In this document: positions 45,021-53,553 of the stretch, in pieces | How the letters are laid out: each line of letters opens with the position of its first letter | How positions within the stretch are numbered: the stretch's first letter is position 1 | Source of the DNA: Methanolobus zinderi | GTDB lineage: Archaea > Halobacteriota > Methanosarcinia > Methanosarcinales > Methanosarcinaceae | Length of the DNA: 64,000 nt | Reading direction: 5' to 3' | NCBI RefSeq assembly: GCF_013388255.1 | Contig: NZ_CP058215.1 | Location: 2,409,332 to 2,473,331, forward strand | The notes under the pieces: model-generated | The model's database searches: none | Told to the model about the DNA's origin: nothing | The model's input: only the letters and a program-made list of their open reading frames with translations | Made by a program: the position numbers and the translations under genes

Positions 45021-45780
45021 AGGAAAACTTTACATTATCGGCATAGGCCCGGGTTCCGTGGAACAGCTAACAGTTAAGTCAAGGGATGTAATCCTGAACT
45101 CGGACTACATTGTAGGAAACGGTACCTATCTGGACCAGATGGCATCACTCCTGAATGAACAGGAGATCGTTCGCAGCGCCATGGGCAAGGAAGTTGACCG
45201 CTCACGCAAGGCAGTGGAACTCGCACAGGAACACGTTGTATCCATGATTAGCGGAGGGGATGCAAACGTTTACGGCATGGCAGGTCTTGTTCTTGAAGTT
45301 GCAGAACATGAAGGCCTGGATGTCGAGATAGAAGTACTTCCCGGTGTAACGGCCATTACGGCAGCCGCCAGTGTACTTGGTGCACCGATCGTCAATGACA
45401 TGTGCACCGTAAGTCTCAGTGACCTTCTGACACCATGGGAAGTCATCGAGAAAAGGCTGGACGCCGCAGCATCAGCAGATTTTATCATGTCACTCTATAA
45501 TCCCAAGAGTCGCCAGCGCAAGTCCAATTTCGCAAGGGCAATCGAGATTATCAGAAAGCACAAGGATGATTCCGTCCCTGTTGGTCTGGTAAAGAACGCT
45601 CTGAGGGACGAGAACCAGGACTATATTGTTACCACCCTTGGTGAAGTTATGGAATATAATGACTGGGTGGACATGAGCACAACGATCCTTATCACAAGCA
45701 ATGACTCCCGCATATGGGATTCACCTTACGGCAAGAGGATAATCACTCCCAGGGGGTATCACCGCAAATATGACTACTGA
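44989..45780 (+). CDS. cbiH: Cobalt-precorrin-3 C17-methyltransferase
   Basis: A 263-residue class III methyltransferase (CbiH/CobJ) that methylates C17 and drives ring contraction. Signs: LYIIGIGPGSVEQLTVKSRDVI, SGGDANVYGMAGLVLE, LPGVTAITAAASVLGAPIVNDMCTVSLSDLLTPWE and SLYNPKSRQRKSNFARAIEI. It overlaps the previous gene by 32 bases, with an AAGGAAG site inside it. Confidence 0.93.
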   Translation: MEGSQSQSQSKGKLYIIGIGPGSVEQLTVKSRDVILNSDYIVGNGTYLDQMASLLNEQEIVRSAMGKEVDRSRKAVELAQEHVVSMISGGDANVYGMAGLVLEVAEHEGLDVEIEVLPGVTAITAAASVLGAPIVNDMCTVSLSDLLTPWEVIEKRLDAAASADFIMSLYNPKSRQRKSNFARAIEIIRKHKDDSVPVGLVKNALRDENQDYIVTTLGEVMEYNDWVDMSTTILITSNDSRIWDSPYGKRIITPRGYHRKYDY

Positions 45781-46489
45781 ATCCGAAAAGAAGAACACAG
45801 GTATCGAAGAACTTGTGGAAATGACAACCGAGATCGATCCGGATCTTGTTGCCATATGTAATGACCTTGGATCACAGACCGACGAGGCGAAGGCCATCTA
45901 CATGTCCAGCCGCAATATCGCCCGCAAGCTTGTAGGTGATGAGACATTAGAGGATAAAGTTAAACAGCGCTGTGTAACCTCAACAGGTGACCCTGCGGTC
46001 GCAGACCTCATGCGTTTTGTCAACAATCCTATCAAAGCAGGTGTTGAAGCCATCAAAAAAGGTGCTCCTATTCTTGTCGATATAAACATGGTCAAATCAG
46101 GAGTTACCAAAAGAGGACACAACTGCGAGGTAATCTGTGTCCTGGATAAAGATGAAGATGCGGAACTTGCCAGAAAACACGGCATCACCAGGACAGCAGC
46201 AGGTTTTTTGAAATGCAAGGACATCCTTGAGGGTTCGATCGTTGCCATCGGCAATGCACCCTCTGCCGCATTCGCAGTATGCAGGATGATCGAACATGGC
46301 ATCAAGCCGGCAATTGTTGTAGGAACTCCCGTGGGATTTGTCAATGCCGCGGAATCAAAGGAAGCTGTCAGGAAAGAACCGGTACCTTCCATCACCTGTG
46401 AGGGAACACGTGGCGGAACACCAATGGCAGTAGCCTGTGTCAATGAGCTTGTTGCAATAGCAAACGACGATGAATGTGTGATTGACTGA
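45770..46489 (+). CDS. cbiC: Cobalt-precorrin-8 methylmutase
   Basis: A 239-residue CbiC/CobH enzyme that moves a methyl from C11 to C12, giving cobyrinate. Signs: RCVTSTGDPAVADLMRF, VDINMVKSGVTKRGHNC (with catalytic His) and IGNAPSAAFAVCRMIEHGIKPAIVVGTPVGFVNAAESKE. The start overlaps the cbiH end by 11 bases. Last gene of the visible cbi operon. cbiJ, cbiD and cbiE are not in this window. Confidence 0.94.
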   Translation: MTTESEKKNTGIEELVEMTTEIDPDLVAICNDLGSQTDEAKAIYMSSRNIARKLVGDETLEDKVKQRCVTSTGDPAVADLMRFVNNPIKAGVEAIKKGAPILVDINMVKSGVTKRGHNCEVICVLDKDEDAELARKHGITRTAAGFLKCKDILEGSIVAIGNAPSAAFAVCRMIEHGIKPAIVVGTPVGFVNAAESKEAVRKEPVPSITCEGTRGGTPMAVACVNELVAIANDDECVID

Positions 46490-46543
46490 GCACATTCACC
46501 CTATTTCTAACTATTTTTGATTCATTCTATTATTGATCCATCC

Positions 46544-47197
46544 TCACAGGTAGAAAACAAGATGATTGCTATAGATCATCCACAGACCTGCCAGCACAAG
46601 CACAAGACCTGCCAGTTTTTTCAGTTTGACATCAAACCTTGATATATCATTCAGCCTTGCAGATGAAAGGTTGGCAAAATATGCGATCAAAAGCATTGGT
46701 ATGGCAAAACCTATGGAGTAAATTAGAAGATGTGTTGCCCCGTAAACAATATTTCCTTCAATTGCCACTCCCATAAGTATCGCACCAAGAATTGGGCCCA
46801 CACAGGGAATCCATACTATACCCAGTGAAGCGCCGACCAGCAGGCCGCCAAACATTCCTTTTTTTTCCACATGCAGTTTTCCCGTATATTGTGCGAATAC
46901 CCCGAATAGATCATAATCCGCTAGCATTGCCAGTCCGAATATGATAATCAGGATTTCGGCCAGTATTCTGAAGAACTGTATATAGGTCTGAAAAATCGCA
47001 CCAAATGCAGATGCAGCTATTCCCATAATTACGAAGGTAAAGCTGAGTCCCACGACAACGGCAAACGGTCGAAGTCTGCTCTGATCCGTGGAATATGCGA
47101 GGATTACCGGCAGTAAGGGGAGCACACAGGGGGAAAGTATGCTTACCACACCTGCAACAAAAGATGCAATGGGATCCAGTATCAGTGTATCGGACAT
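46544..47197 (-). CDS. ccdA: CcdA-type thiol-electron transporter
   Basis: A 217-residue six-span membrane protein of the CcdA/DsbD family. The redox cysteines lie in SPCVLPLLPV and IPCVGPILGA, placed symmetrically. CcdA carries electrons from cytoplasmic thioredoxin across the membrane, supporting cytochrome c haem-site thiols. The thioredoxin-domain lipoprotein gene lies 24 bases upstream, a natural outer partner. The pair likely helps mature the c-type cytochrome at 19.5 kb (inferred). Confidence 0.91.
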   Translation of the reverse strand: MSDTLILDPIASFVAGVVSILSPCVLPLLPVILAYSTDQSRLRPFAVVVGLSFTFVIMGIAASAFGAIFQTYIQFFRILAEILIIIFGLAMLADYDLFGVFAQYTGKLHVEKKGMFGGLLVGASLGIVWIPCVGPILGAILMGVAIEGNIVYGATHLLIYSIGFAIPMLLIAYFANLSSARLNDISRFDVKLKKLAGLVLVLAGLWMIYSNHLVFYL

Positions 47198-47221
47198 ATC
47201 AGTTCAACATAAGGCTTGGCT

Positions 47222-48142
47222 TTACTGCCGGACTTCTATTGCTTCTTCAAGGGTCTGCACAAGCGAAGCTTTCTCAGCAGGCCCGAGGAATCTGGCAGTA
47301 CTTCTGTCTGTGGTAGTCTGACCGTTAGGTTTCATGTAAACGTACTGTCCATCCTCTATATCCACAATGACAAAAGAGTCAGGAACATAGCCTGCCCCGA
47401 ACCATGCAGCAAGCTCATTACCTCTTCTGTTATCAATATACAGCACACTGGCATCCTGTTGATACTCGGTTGCTATCTCATTCATTATAGGTTTCTGGGC
47501 AGCACAGGCAGAGCAACTCTCAGAACCCACTTCCACCATCACAGGTCCGCTGGCAAGGCTCTGATTTATCTCTTCAAAAGTGGTGACCTCTGTCATCTCA
47601 ACACTTTCCTGTATTTCAACAGGAGCTGCTTCGGCCTCAACCGAGCTGTTTTCCCCCTGGCGCATCTCTACTGCAGGATCAAGAGCCTGCACAAGACTTT
47701 CTTTGTTGGTCAGGCCCACAAATCTTTCATTATTTCTGTCTGTTGTGGTCTGGCCGTCAGCTCCCATATAGACATACTGATCGCCTTCCCTATCCACAAT
47801 TACAAAGGAATCTGGTACATATTCAATACCACCAAAGATCAGAGCTACAGGGGTGGCATCCCTGGTATCAACATACATAACACTTGCCTGACCTTCATAT
47901 TCGGCTGCAATCTCGTCCATTATACCTTTCTGGGCAGCACAGGCAGAACAAGTCTCAGAGCCAACTTCCACAAGTACCGGGCCACTCTCGAGTGCCCGAT
48001 CGATATCCTCAATGTCAGTCACTGCAACCATACCCGTGCCTTGCTGTGATGTGTTCGCATCCGAACCACTATTGTCGACACAACCGCTGAACAGGAGTAT
48101 CAGGGCTACAATAAATATTGATCGCAAGATTATTTTGTTCAT
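47222..48142 (-). CDS. Lipoprotein with two tandem thioredoxin-like domains
   Basis: A 306-residue secreted protein. It has a signal peptide with lipobox LLFSGC (Cys20), then two homologous thioredoxin-like domains (about 38-155 and 182-300). Each has an active-site CSAC in VEVGSETCSACAAQK or VEVGSESCSACAAQK, and a matching VYVDTR/LYIDNR strand and YVPDSFVIVD segment with a cis-Pro-like position. Both domains also share GQTTTDR. Lipid-anchored outside the cell, it would act as a disulfide reductase fed by CcdA. The internal duplication is also visible in DNA. Confidence 0.9.
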   Translation of the reverse strand: MNKIILRSIFIVALILLFSGCVDNSGSDANTSQQGTGMVAVTDIEDIDRALESGPVLVEVGSETCSACAAQKGIMDEIAAEYEGQASVMYVDTRDATPVALIFGGIEYVPDSFVIVDREGDQYVYMGADGQTTTDRNNERFVGLTNKESLVQALDPAVEMRQGENSSVEAEAAPVEIQESVEMTEVTTFEEINQSLASGPVMVEVGSESCSACAAQKPIMNEIATEYQQDASVLYIDNRRGNELAAWFGAGYVPDSFVIVDIEDGQYVYMKPNGQTTTDRSTARFLGPAEKASLVQTLEEAIEVRQ

Positions 48143-48252
48143 AATATTACCATGCTTTTCTTAATTATTATAGACTTCTTTTTACATGTATTTATGCATG
48201 GTTGTGGATACACCTTACAAAAGCTTTTATCAAAAAAATATTGATCAGGTAT

Positions 48253-48930
48253 TCAGGGCAGCAATTTCCATTTCAGAAGAACTCCTTCTTCAATTTTTTC
48301 TGCTTCCATGAGATCAAGTTTTATTGTCTCCTCTTCGGTAAAACCCTCGCCATCGATCAAAGTGGGAGACGTGATTCCCCCCATCAACAGATTGCCCACA
48401 AATGTATATATCTCATCAACAAGGCCACTCGAGACCATACCCCAGTTAAGGGTGGCTCCTCCCTCGACCATCAGTCTTCGGACACCAATGTCCCTAATTT
48501 TGCTCATGGAGGCGACAAGGTCCACTTTGTCCCTACCTGCAACTATCACGGTTGCGATATCCCCAAGTTCTCTGACTTTAGAGGATGGTGCTGATTCGGA
48601 AACAATTACAATCCTTCTTCCCTTACCTTTCTTAAAAATATCGGCATCCGGAGATATTCTTGCTTTACTGTCAATAACAATTCTTATGGGGTTTTCCTCG
48701 AGTCCTGCCTGTTTACGTTCAGCCCGCCTTTTTTCCGATTTGACTGTCAGGCTGGGGTCATCTGCAAGTACAGTTCCGATACCCACCATAATAGCATCCG
48801 AACCTGCCCGAAGAGCATCCATTCTGTCAAAATCAATATCACCGGATATCCGTACCTGTTTTCTTTCCCTTGTGGATATCTTTCCGTCAGCGGACATCGC
48901 AGAATTGATAAATACAAAAGGTCTTCCCAT
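48253..48930 (-). CDS. 2,5-diamino-6-(ribosylamino)pyrimidinone 5'-phosphate reductase
   Basis: A 225-residue NADPH-dependent reductase of the RibD-C/Rib7 type (archaeal ArfC/RibG-like) in riboflavin and F420-side-chain synthesis; it reduces the ribosyl to a ribityl chain. Signs: FVFINSAMSADGKISTRERKQVRIS, RAGSDAIMVGIGTVLADDPSLTV and LMVEGGATLNWGMVSSGLVDEIYTF. Start ATG 48930 is chosen over GTG 48939. Confidence 0.89.
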   Translation of the reverse strand: MGRPFVFINSAMSADGKISTRERKQVRISGDIDFDRMDALRAGSDAIMVGIGTVLADDPSLTVKSEKRRAERKQAGLEENPIRIVIDSKARISPDADIFKKGKGRRIVIVSESAPSSKVRELGDIATVIVAGRDKVDLVASMSKIRDIGVRRLMVEGGATLNWGMVSSGLVDEIYTFVGNLLMGGITSPTLIDGEGFTEEETIKLDLMEAEKIEEGVLLKWKLLP

Positions 48931-48984
48931 GGTAATCACTCAAAATCAAAAAAGAAAAATATGAACCCAAAGGGGGGTTCCATA

Positions 48985-49839
48985 TCAGTTGCCGTTAACG
49001 ATTGCTTTCAGCAGATTACGGTCCTTCAACAGACCGAGGAAACGCTGATTTGCATTAACGATAGGGATCTGGTCAATACGATTGCGCTTCATTTTAAGCG
49101 CACATTCGCTGACACCGGATATATAAGCGGCTTTTACAAGGTCGCTGACCATTACATCCTTTGCGGGGATTGCAGGCACCTGGACCCTTGAAACACTGTA
49201 ATAGATGCTCATGGTGTCTCTCATGGATTCCCATGTCCACTCATCGTCATCTGCTCCGTTTGACATATCTGACATTTCAACTGAATCCTCAATGACGCTT
49301 GCACTGATGACATCACGGTCAGTGATCATACCCACTACCTCAAGGTCACTGTCGATCACAGGGACAGCTTTTGACTTTGCAAGCTCCATTATCCTTGCCA
49401 CAACATTCAGCGGAGTGTTTGTCCATACAGGTACTGAATTAGGATTCATGTACTGTCCAACATGATCGGGAATTTCCATTTCAGCAAGTACTGCCACGAT
49501 ATCCGCCACGGAAATAATTCCCCTGAGTTTACCGTCTTCAACAACCGGCAGTCTTCTGATACCATTATCAAGCAGTGTTTTGGCTGCAACGGTGATATCC
49601 ACATTCGGATCGATGGTCAGTGGATTACGGGTCATCAATAAAGCCAGTTGTTCCTCTTCGGGATTTTTAAGCAGGTTAGCCCTGCTGACAATCCCTACAA
49701 CTTTTCCGTCTTTAAGGACGGGCACACCGGATACCCTTTTCTCTTTGAGCAATGCGTGAACCTCATCCCTTGAACCGGGCAATGTCGCAAAAGCAACATC
49801 CGTTCTCATTATATCCATTACTTTAACATTCTTTGGCAT
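48985..49839 (-). CDS. Four-CBS-domain protein
   Basis: A 284-residue protein with four CBS repeats in two pairs (about 5-115 and 125-284: VMDIMRTDVAFATLPGSRDEV, LLMTRNPLTIDPNVDI, YMNPNSVPVWTNTPLN and KDVMVSDLVKAAYISGVSE). Such proteins bind AMP, ATP or SAM and regulate metabolism; the target is unknown. Strong GGAGG site before ATG 49839, 13 bases after the universal stress protein gene, so the two form a unit. Confidence 0.88.
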   Translation of the reverse strand: MPKNVKVMDIMRTDVAFATLPGSRDEVHALLKEKRVSGVPVLKDGKVVGIVSRANLLKNPEEEQLALLMTRNPLTIDPNVDITVAAKTLLDNGIRRLPVVEDGKLRGIISVADIVAVLAEMEIPDHVGQYMNPNSVPVWTNTPLNVVARIMELAKSKAVPVIDSDLEVVGMITDRDVISASVIEDSVEMSDMSNGADDDEWTWESMRDTMSIYYSVSRVQVPAIPAKDVMVSDLVKAAYISGVSECALKMKRNRIDQIPIVNANQRFLGLLKDRNLLKAIVNGN

Positions 49840-49852
49840 CTTAAGCCTCCAA

Positions 49853-50308
49853 TTATTCTTCGGAGGATTTACCACGTACTACAAGTACTGGCACCTTTGA
49901 ATTTCTGATGACGTTCTCAGCAACGCTACCAAGTAAAAAGTGATCGAGTCCTCTTTTTCCAAGAGTTCCCATAACAACAAGGTCCATGTTCTGTTCCTCT
50001 GCGAACTGGACTATCTCAGGACCAGGGTGTCCTTCAAGGACTACAGATTCAAATGGTACAGACTCTTTTTCCGCCATTTCTCCAACTACACTGGTTGATT
50101 CCTTGGCTTCCTGTTCCAGGAGTTCGTACATCATTTCCCACCCCGCATCCATTGGTATCGAAGCAAAAGCAGCCGTGTCAACCACATATCCTGCATACAG
50201 TTTTGCCCCACATGTCTTTGCAAGCTCCAGTGCATGCTGGACTGCATTTTTATTTTGCTCGGATCCGTCAGTTGCAATAAAAATCTTCTTGTAGAGATCG
50301 CTTTTCAT
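49853..50308 (-). CDS. Universal stress protein (UspA family)
   Basis: A 151-residue Usp domain. The ATP-binding GTLGKRGLDHFLLGSVAENVIRNSKVPVLVV signature at the C-terminus and the FIATDGSEQNKNAVQHALELA start are canonical. ATG 50308 follows GGAGAGGG; the longer frame to 50350 has no support. A tandem repeat TATGTGATAA twice (50321-50340) lies in its promoter region. Its operon partner is a CBS protein. Confidence 0.9.
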   Translation of the reverse strand: MKSDLYKKIFIATDGSEQNKNAVQHALELAKTCGAKLYAGYVVDTAAFASIPMDAGWEMMYELLEQEAKESTSVVGEMAEKESVPFESVVLEGHPGPEIVQFAEEQNMDLVVMGTLGKRGLDHFLLGSVAENVIRNSKVPVLVVRGKSSEE

Positions 50309-50346
50309 AATCCCTCTCCTATGTGATAATATGTGATAATACGGAA

Positions 50347-51450
50347 TCAAAGGATTACAGATAGTATATCGTCAGGTCTCCCCCTTCGAACGATGCTGCT
50401 TACGGGGTTTTTTATTCCTGAGAGATTACTTGAATTTCCATTGAGGATCATCACTTTAGCTCTGTTCCCTTCCATAATAGGACCTATGTTACCAAGTCCT
50501 AATACTGCTGCACCCATAAGTGTACACATAATAAATACTTGTCTGTCCTCGAGACCAAAAACTTTAGATAGTAACTCCATTTCAGAGAACATGTTGACCG
50601 AGTTGAGCATTACATTGTCAGTTCCCACGGCAACATCAATCCCGGCCTTTAGCATTTCCCTTACAGGTGCCATTCCGACCCCGGTTATGAAATTGGACCG
50701 CGGACATACGACAACAGGTATATCCATATCAGCCACTTCTTTCAGGTCAGTATGGTCAGCCTGTGTAAGATGTATAAGAAGATCAGGATCCAGGGAAAGT
50801 GCTTTGTCAATATCATCCCTGCCATTTTCCCCTGCATGGATGGCAAAGGTCTTTTGATTGCTTTTTGTAAGCTGCTCTACGGTTCTAAGGATTCGCATAT
50901 CCATGTCACTGGCTCCACTCATTCCGAGCCCGTCTGCGTCAAGCAGGATGCGCTCGACCTCCTGGCGCAGTTCCTGATTCTCAGTATGAATGTCCCTGGG
51001 TCTTGCAAGTATCCTGCTCGTCACCTCTGAGTCCTGAAGAGCCTCCTGAAGTGCAAGAACTCCATCAAGACCACCTTCTCTGAAGTCAGCAAAGGCACAA
51101 GTTCCCGTCCGGAGCATATCCGTAATAGAGCGCCTCATGCCTTCCACAAGCTCATCGTGCCCGGTACTTTCGAGTACCCTGTGTTTGAGGCCATGAGGAG
51201 GCTGTACCAGTGAACTCAAATCCCTCTCCACATAATAGTCCGCACATTTTCCAAGCGGAGGGTCCTTTACCACCGAGTCACCGATATGAGTATGGGCATT
51301 TACAAAACATGGTGCTATGATATTCTCTGACCTTGTCCTCTCTTCAGCAACTTCGGTAATGATACCGTCTTTTATGGCAATATATCCCTGAATAGGTTCC
51401 AGTTCAGGGCCGTAAAGGATTGTTCCGTGGACTGTCTGCTCGCTAACCAT
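50347..51450 (-). CDS. Amidohydrolase-superfamily deaminase-like protein
   Basis: A 367-residue TIM-barrel hydrolase of the cytosine/adenosine deaminase-like group. Metal ligands are visible: H-T-H in APCFVNAHTHIGD, His in TFAIHAGENG, His in LLIHLTQADH and Asp in AVGTDNVMLN. It is shorter than the methanogen 5'-deoxyadenosine deaminase, so the substrate is undefined. Start ATG 51450. The upstream intergenic region also hosts the candidate RNA on the other strand. Confidence 0.85.
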   Translation of the reverse strand: MVSEQTVHGTILYGPELEPIQGYIAIKDGIITEVAEERTRSENIIAPCFVNAHTHIGDSVVKDPPLGKCADYYVERDLSSLVQPPHGLKHRVLESTGHDELVEGMRRSITDMLRTGTCAFADFREGGLDGVLALQEALQDSEVTSRILARPRDIHTENQELRQEVERILLDADGLGMSGASDMDMRILRTVEQLTKSNQKTFAIHAGENGRDDIDKALSLDPDLLIHLTQADHTDLKEVADMDIPVVVCPRSNFITGVGMAPVREMLKAGIDVAVGTDNVMLNSVNMFSEMELLSKVFGLEDRQVFIMCTLMGAAVLGLGNIGPIMEGNRAKVMILNGNSSNLSGIKNPVSSIVRRGRPDDILSVIL

Positions 51451-51787
51451 AGAATCATCTTTTAGCAGTAGATATTCTACCTTACTACTAATATTAGTTA
51501 TTATACATGCTTTTCATAGCATCGACAGATATATAAACCAATTTCCTCTTTATGGAATTGCGTATTATTAGGTCCTTGCATGAGAAAATGGCAGAGCCTA
51601 TCCGTGATTGTACAGACAACCTCAATACGCTACATCAGGATAGTGCGACACAAGCCTGTCACGAGGGAAACCGGAAGGGACAGCGGGAATCCCAGAGGAT
51701 GAACTTCCGGAGTTAGTGCGTCAGGCGACAGCATTATCTCACTTATTCTTTATGTCTAAGTAATCATATACGGTTACGAGCGTTGTT
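51451..51787 (+). other. Intergenic region holding a candidate promoter-driven RNA
   Basis: About 335 bases between divergent genes. A clear TATA element (gatatataaacc, about 51528-51539) heads a non-protein-like segment ending near a T-rich stretch at about 51745. A 54-codon frame (51552-51716) overlaps it, but its residue mix is unlike neighbouring proteins. Confidence 0.5.
51560..51745 (+). ncRNA. Candidate structured non-coding RNA
   Basis: A segment about 25 bases downstream of a strong TATA box and ending near ttattcttt. Complementary pairs predict structure: CTATCC (51598-51603)/GGATAG (51638-51643), GCCTG (51654-51658)/CAGGC (51722-51726) and CCGGAAG (51671-51677)/CTTCCGG (51704-51710). 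It is GC-richer than the intergenic background. TAGTGCG occurs at 51641 and 51715. A partial likeness to SRP helix 8 and to group II intron 5' ends (GTGCGAC) is noted but not convincing. Family unknown. Confidence 0.5.
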
Positions 51788-52111
51788 ATGTCTTTTGAGG
51801 ATGCGTTAAAACAGGCTGAGAACGGTGTCATCATCCATGTGGAAGTAACACCGGGATCCAGAAACATATGCATTCCCAGCGGATACAATCCCTGGAGAAA
51901 GAGAATAGAGGTCAGGCTCTCGGAAAATGCCCGTAAGGGTAAGGCTAACGAGCAGTTGATCGAGAACATCGCAGCTCTTTTCGACCTGAAACCATCAGAC
52001 GTTGCGATCAGCAGTGGACATAAAAGCACCAGGAAATCAGTTCTTGTAAAAGGTATTGATATTTCCAGGGTCATTTCCGTTCTCAAAGCCAGCCTTGAGG
52101 GAGCCGAATAA
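51788..52111 (+). CDS. DUF167/YggU family protein
   Basis: A 107-residue protein with the DUF167 core: IIHVEVTPGSRNICIP, then RLSENARKGKANEQLIENIAALFDLKPSDVAISSGHKSTRKSVLVKG. The family is widespread and small; function is not known. ATG 51788 has only a weak purine-rich stretch upstream. Acidic N-terminal and GAE tails are ordinary. Confidence 0.87.
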   Translation: MSFEDALKQAENGVIIHVEVTPGSRNICIPSGYNPWRKRIEVRLSENARKGKANEQLIENIAALFDLKPSDVAISSGHKSTRKSVLVKGIDISRVISVLKASLEGAE

Positions 52112-52230
52112 CTGTTTTTACTACGATTTTTTTATACGATCTATAAAGATACTAATTAAAGAATACTTTCACCCCGCTCGGAGTCCCTTAATATATGCGG
52201 GAAGCCATTTTACAGACTGAGGTGAAACAG

Positions 52231-52311
52231 ATGGATGAATATTTTGAAAATCTGGTAGATAGAGCAACTTACTATGAACAGTTCGAAGAATTCGTTCGTT
52301 ATTACAAGTGA
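52231..52311 (+). CDS. 26-residue small protein with its own promoter and terminator
   Basis: ATG 52231 follows GAGGTGA by seven bases (a near-perfect Shine-Dalgarno), and a TATA-like ttaatatatgc lies about 40 bases upstream. The product MDEYFENLVDRATYYEQFEEF (then VRYYK) is 26 residues, amphipathic and rich in Tyr, Phe and Glu. A hairpin with a 9-bp stem follows 14 bases after the TGA. The full promoter, ribosome-binding site and terminator set makes a real gene likely despite its size. No known family comes to mind. Confidence 0.6.
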   Translation: MDEYFENLVDRATYYEQFEEFVRYYK

Positions 52312-52325
52312 TAGTATTCCGGCTT

Positions 52326-52384
52326 CTGCCGCAAATCCCTCCTGATTCCAAACGGTTTGCTTTCGTTGCGGCAGGGAGCCTACT
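52326..52384 (+). terminator. Stem-loop after the 26-residue gene
   Basis: CTGCCGCAA (52326-52334) and TTGCGGCAG (52376-52384) form a perfect 9-bp stem around a 41-base loop that contains a small CAAAC/GTTTG hairpin. T-rich sequence follows (ttcacttgttctccgtttatttctttc). It could end the transcript or be a structured 3' RNA. Confidence 0.5.
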
Positions 52385-52534
52385 TTCACTTGTTCTCCGT
52401 TTATTTCTTTCTTACCCGTATATAATTAAATCAAAATACGTAGCAACTTTTAAGGCCATTGTTTTTTTATTCTTAACCTGACAGAAATATAGGGATATAA
52501 AGTATATCTGAAATCAGAGAAGTTCAGGGAATTC

Positions 52535-52984
52535 ATGTCCAGATATAAAAAAGACCGCAGATCTCTAAAAGCACCATTGCATGTCTATGAAAAAAGACTT
52601 GAGAATATCGAAGAGATCATTGATGAGCTTCTGCACCTGCCAGAGGATACAGTGATCATAGTCGAAGGTAAAAGAGATGTCAGAGCACTTAACAGGCTTG
52701 GTATAAAAGGACATTTTGAAATGGCAACCCATGGCTCAACTTCAAATCTCTGCGAGGATATTGCAAAAACAGGCAAAAATGTGATAATCCTGACAGACTG
52801 GGACCGTCGGGGGAACATGCTCATGTCCGATCTGACAAAGCATTTCCATTCCCTTGGTGTAAACCCCGATGTCAGGATACGTGAACGTCTGATAGCTATT
52901 GTCCAGAAAGAAATAAAAGATGTGGAAGGCCTTCCCACCTACGTCCTGAAATTAAGACATATAACAGGATATTCCACACTTTAA
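52535..52984 (+). CDS. TOPRIM-domain protein
   Basis: A 149-residue protein with a single TOPRIM fold: VIIVEGKRDVRALNRLGI has the catalytic Glu and VIILTDWDRRGNML the DxD. It resembles the small archaeal TOPRIM proteins (UPF0292), related to DnaG and RNase M5, acting on nucleic acid. Substrate unknown. It stands downstream of a 420-bp region that holds the small gene and AT-rich promoter sequence. Confidence 0.87.
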   Translation: MSRYKKDRRSLKAPLHVYEKRLENIEEIIDELLHLPEDTVIIVEGKRDVRALNRLGIKGHFEMATHGSTSNLCEDIAKTGKNVIILTDWDRRGNMLMSDLTKHFHSLGVNPDVRIRERLIAIVQKEIKDVEGLPTYVLKLRHITGYSTL

Positions 52985-53005
52985 GACTAAATTCGTTAAG
53001 ATCGA

Positions 53006-53383
53006 TCAGAAAGTATCGTTATGATGTGGTTCCCACGTCCTTTCAAATTCAGGATAGAGTTCGGACTTATCCATCAGTTCGGTGTATACATCATGCCTCG
53101 GGCTGACTATAACCACATGGGCAGGTGGATGTATCTTCCTAAGCTTGCTTATTGCCGCACCTGCATTGTTGTCAAGTTCAACAAGAGCGGCTGAACTACA
53201 TTTAGCCCTGAGCGGAACGCCGGCAACGCTTACAAGCAGGTTGTCAGCAAAGTTTGGTTCGATCCGTTTTGGTTTGGAGGCGAACCTCATGTGTCCATAA
53301 TGTTCAAGGTCATGTAGTGCAACATTTACTTTATCCGGATTATCGCCCCGGATTACGGCAAAAGATTTTACTTCGATCCCCAT
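53006..53383 (-). CDS. DUF356 family protein of methanogens
   Basis: A 125-residue protein of the DUF356 family, seen in methanogenic archaea (SFAVIRGDNPDKVNVALHDLEHYGHMRF, VSPRHDVYTELMDKSELYPEFERTWEPHH). Function unknown. GGGGGAT ribosome-binding site before ATG 53383. It converges with the TOPRIM gene. It may be phylogenetically restricted, which fits the methanogen assignment. Confidence 0.78.
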   Translation of the reverse strand: MGIEVKSFAVIRGDNPDKVNVALHDLEHYGHMRFASKPKRIEPNFADNLLVSVAGVPLRAKCSSAALVELDNNAGAAISKLRKIHPPAHVVIVSPRHDVYTELMDKSELYPEFERTWEPHHNDTF

Positions 53384-53553
53384 TTTAATTTTATCCCCCT
53401 GTTTTTTTACTTGCTAGTTTATTTCAATCCTTTTTGTTTTTCTACCCTCTCCACGGCAGTATAGAAATACCAGCTTAAATCTTATTAAAACTTTGCGATA
53501 TAATAAGCTTTTCTATTTTGATTCGTATAAAAATAATAAAAGGTAAATATTAA

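Noticed and set aside
47216-48049. 277-codon open frame opposite the thioredoxin lipoprotein
   Set aside because: Antisense shadow created by the internal duplication and codon bias of the real gene.
51660-51700. Resemblance to SRP RNA helix 8
   Set aside because: CCGGAAGG is present, but the flanking conserved bases and the full 300-base SRP architecture are absent.
51552-51716. 54-codon open frame over the candidate RNA
   Set aside because: Very polar product with no ribosome-binding site; the TATA box would put the transcript start at or after its ATG. Kept only as a test against the RNA hypothesis.
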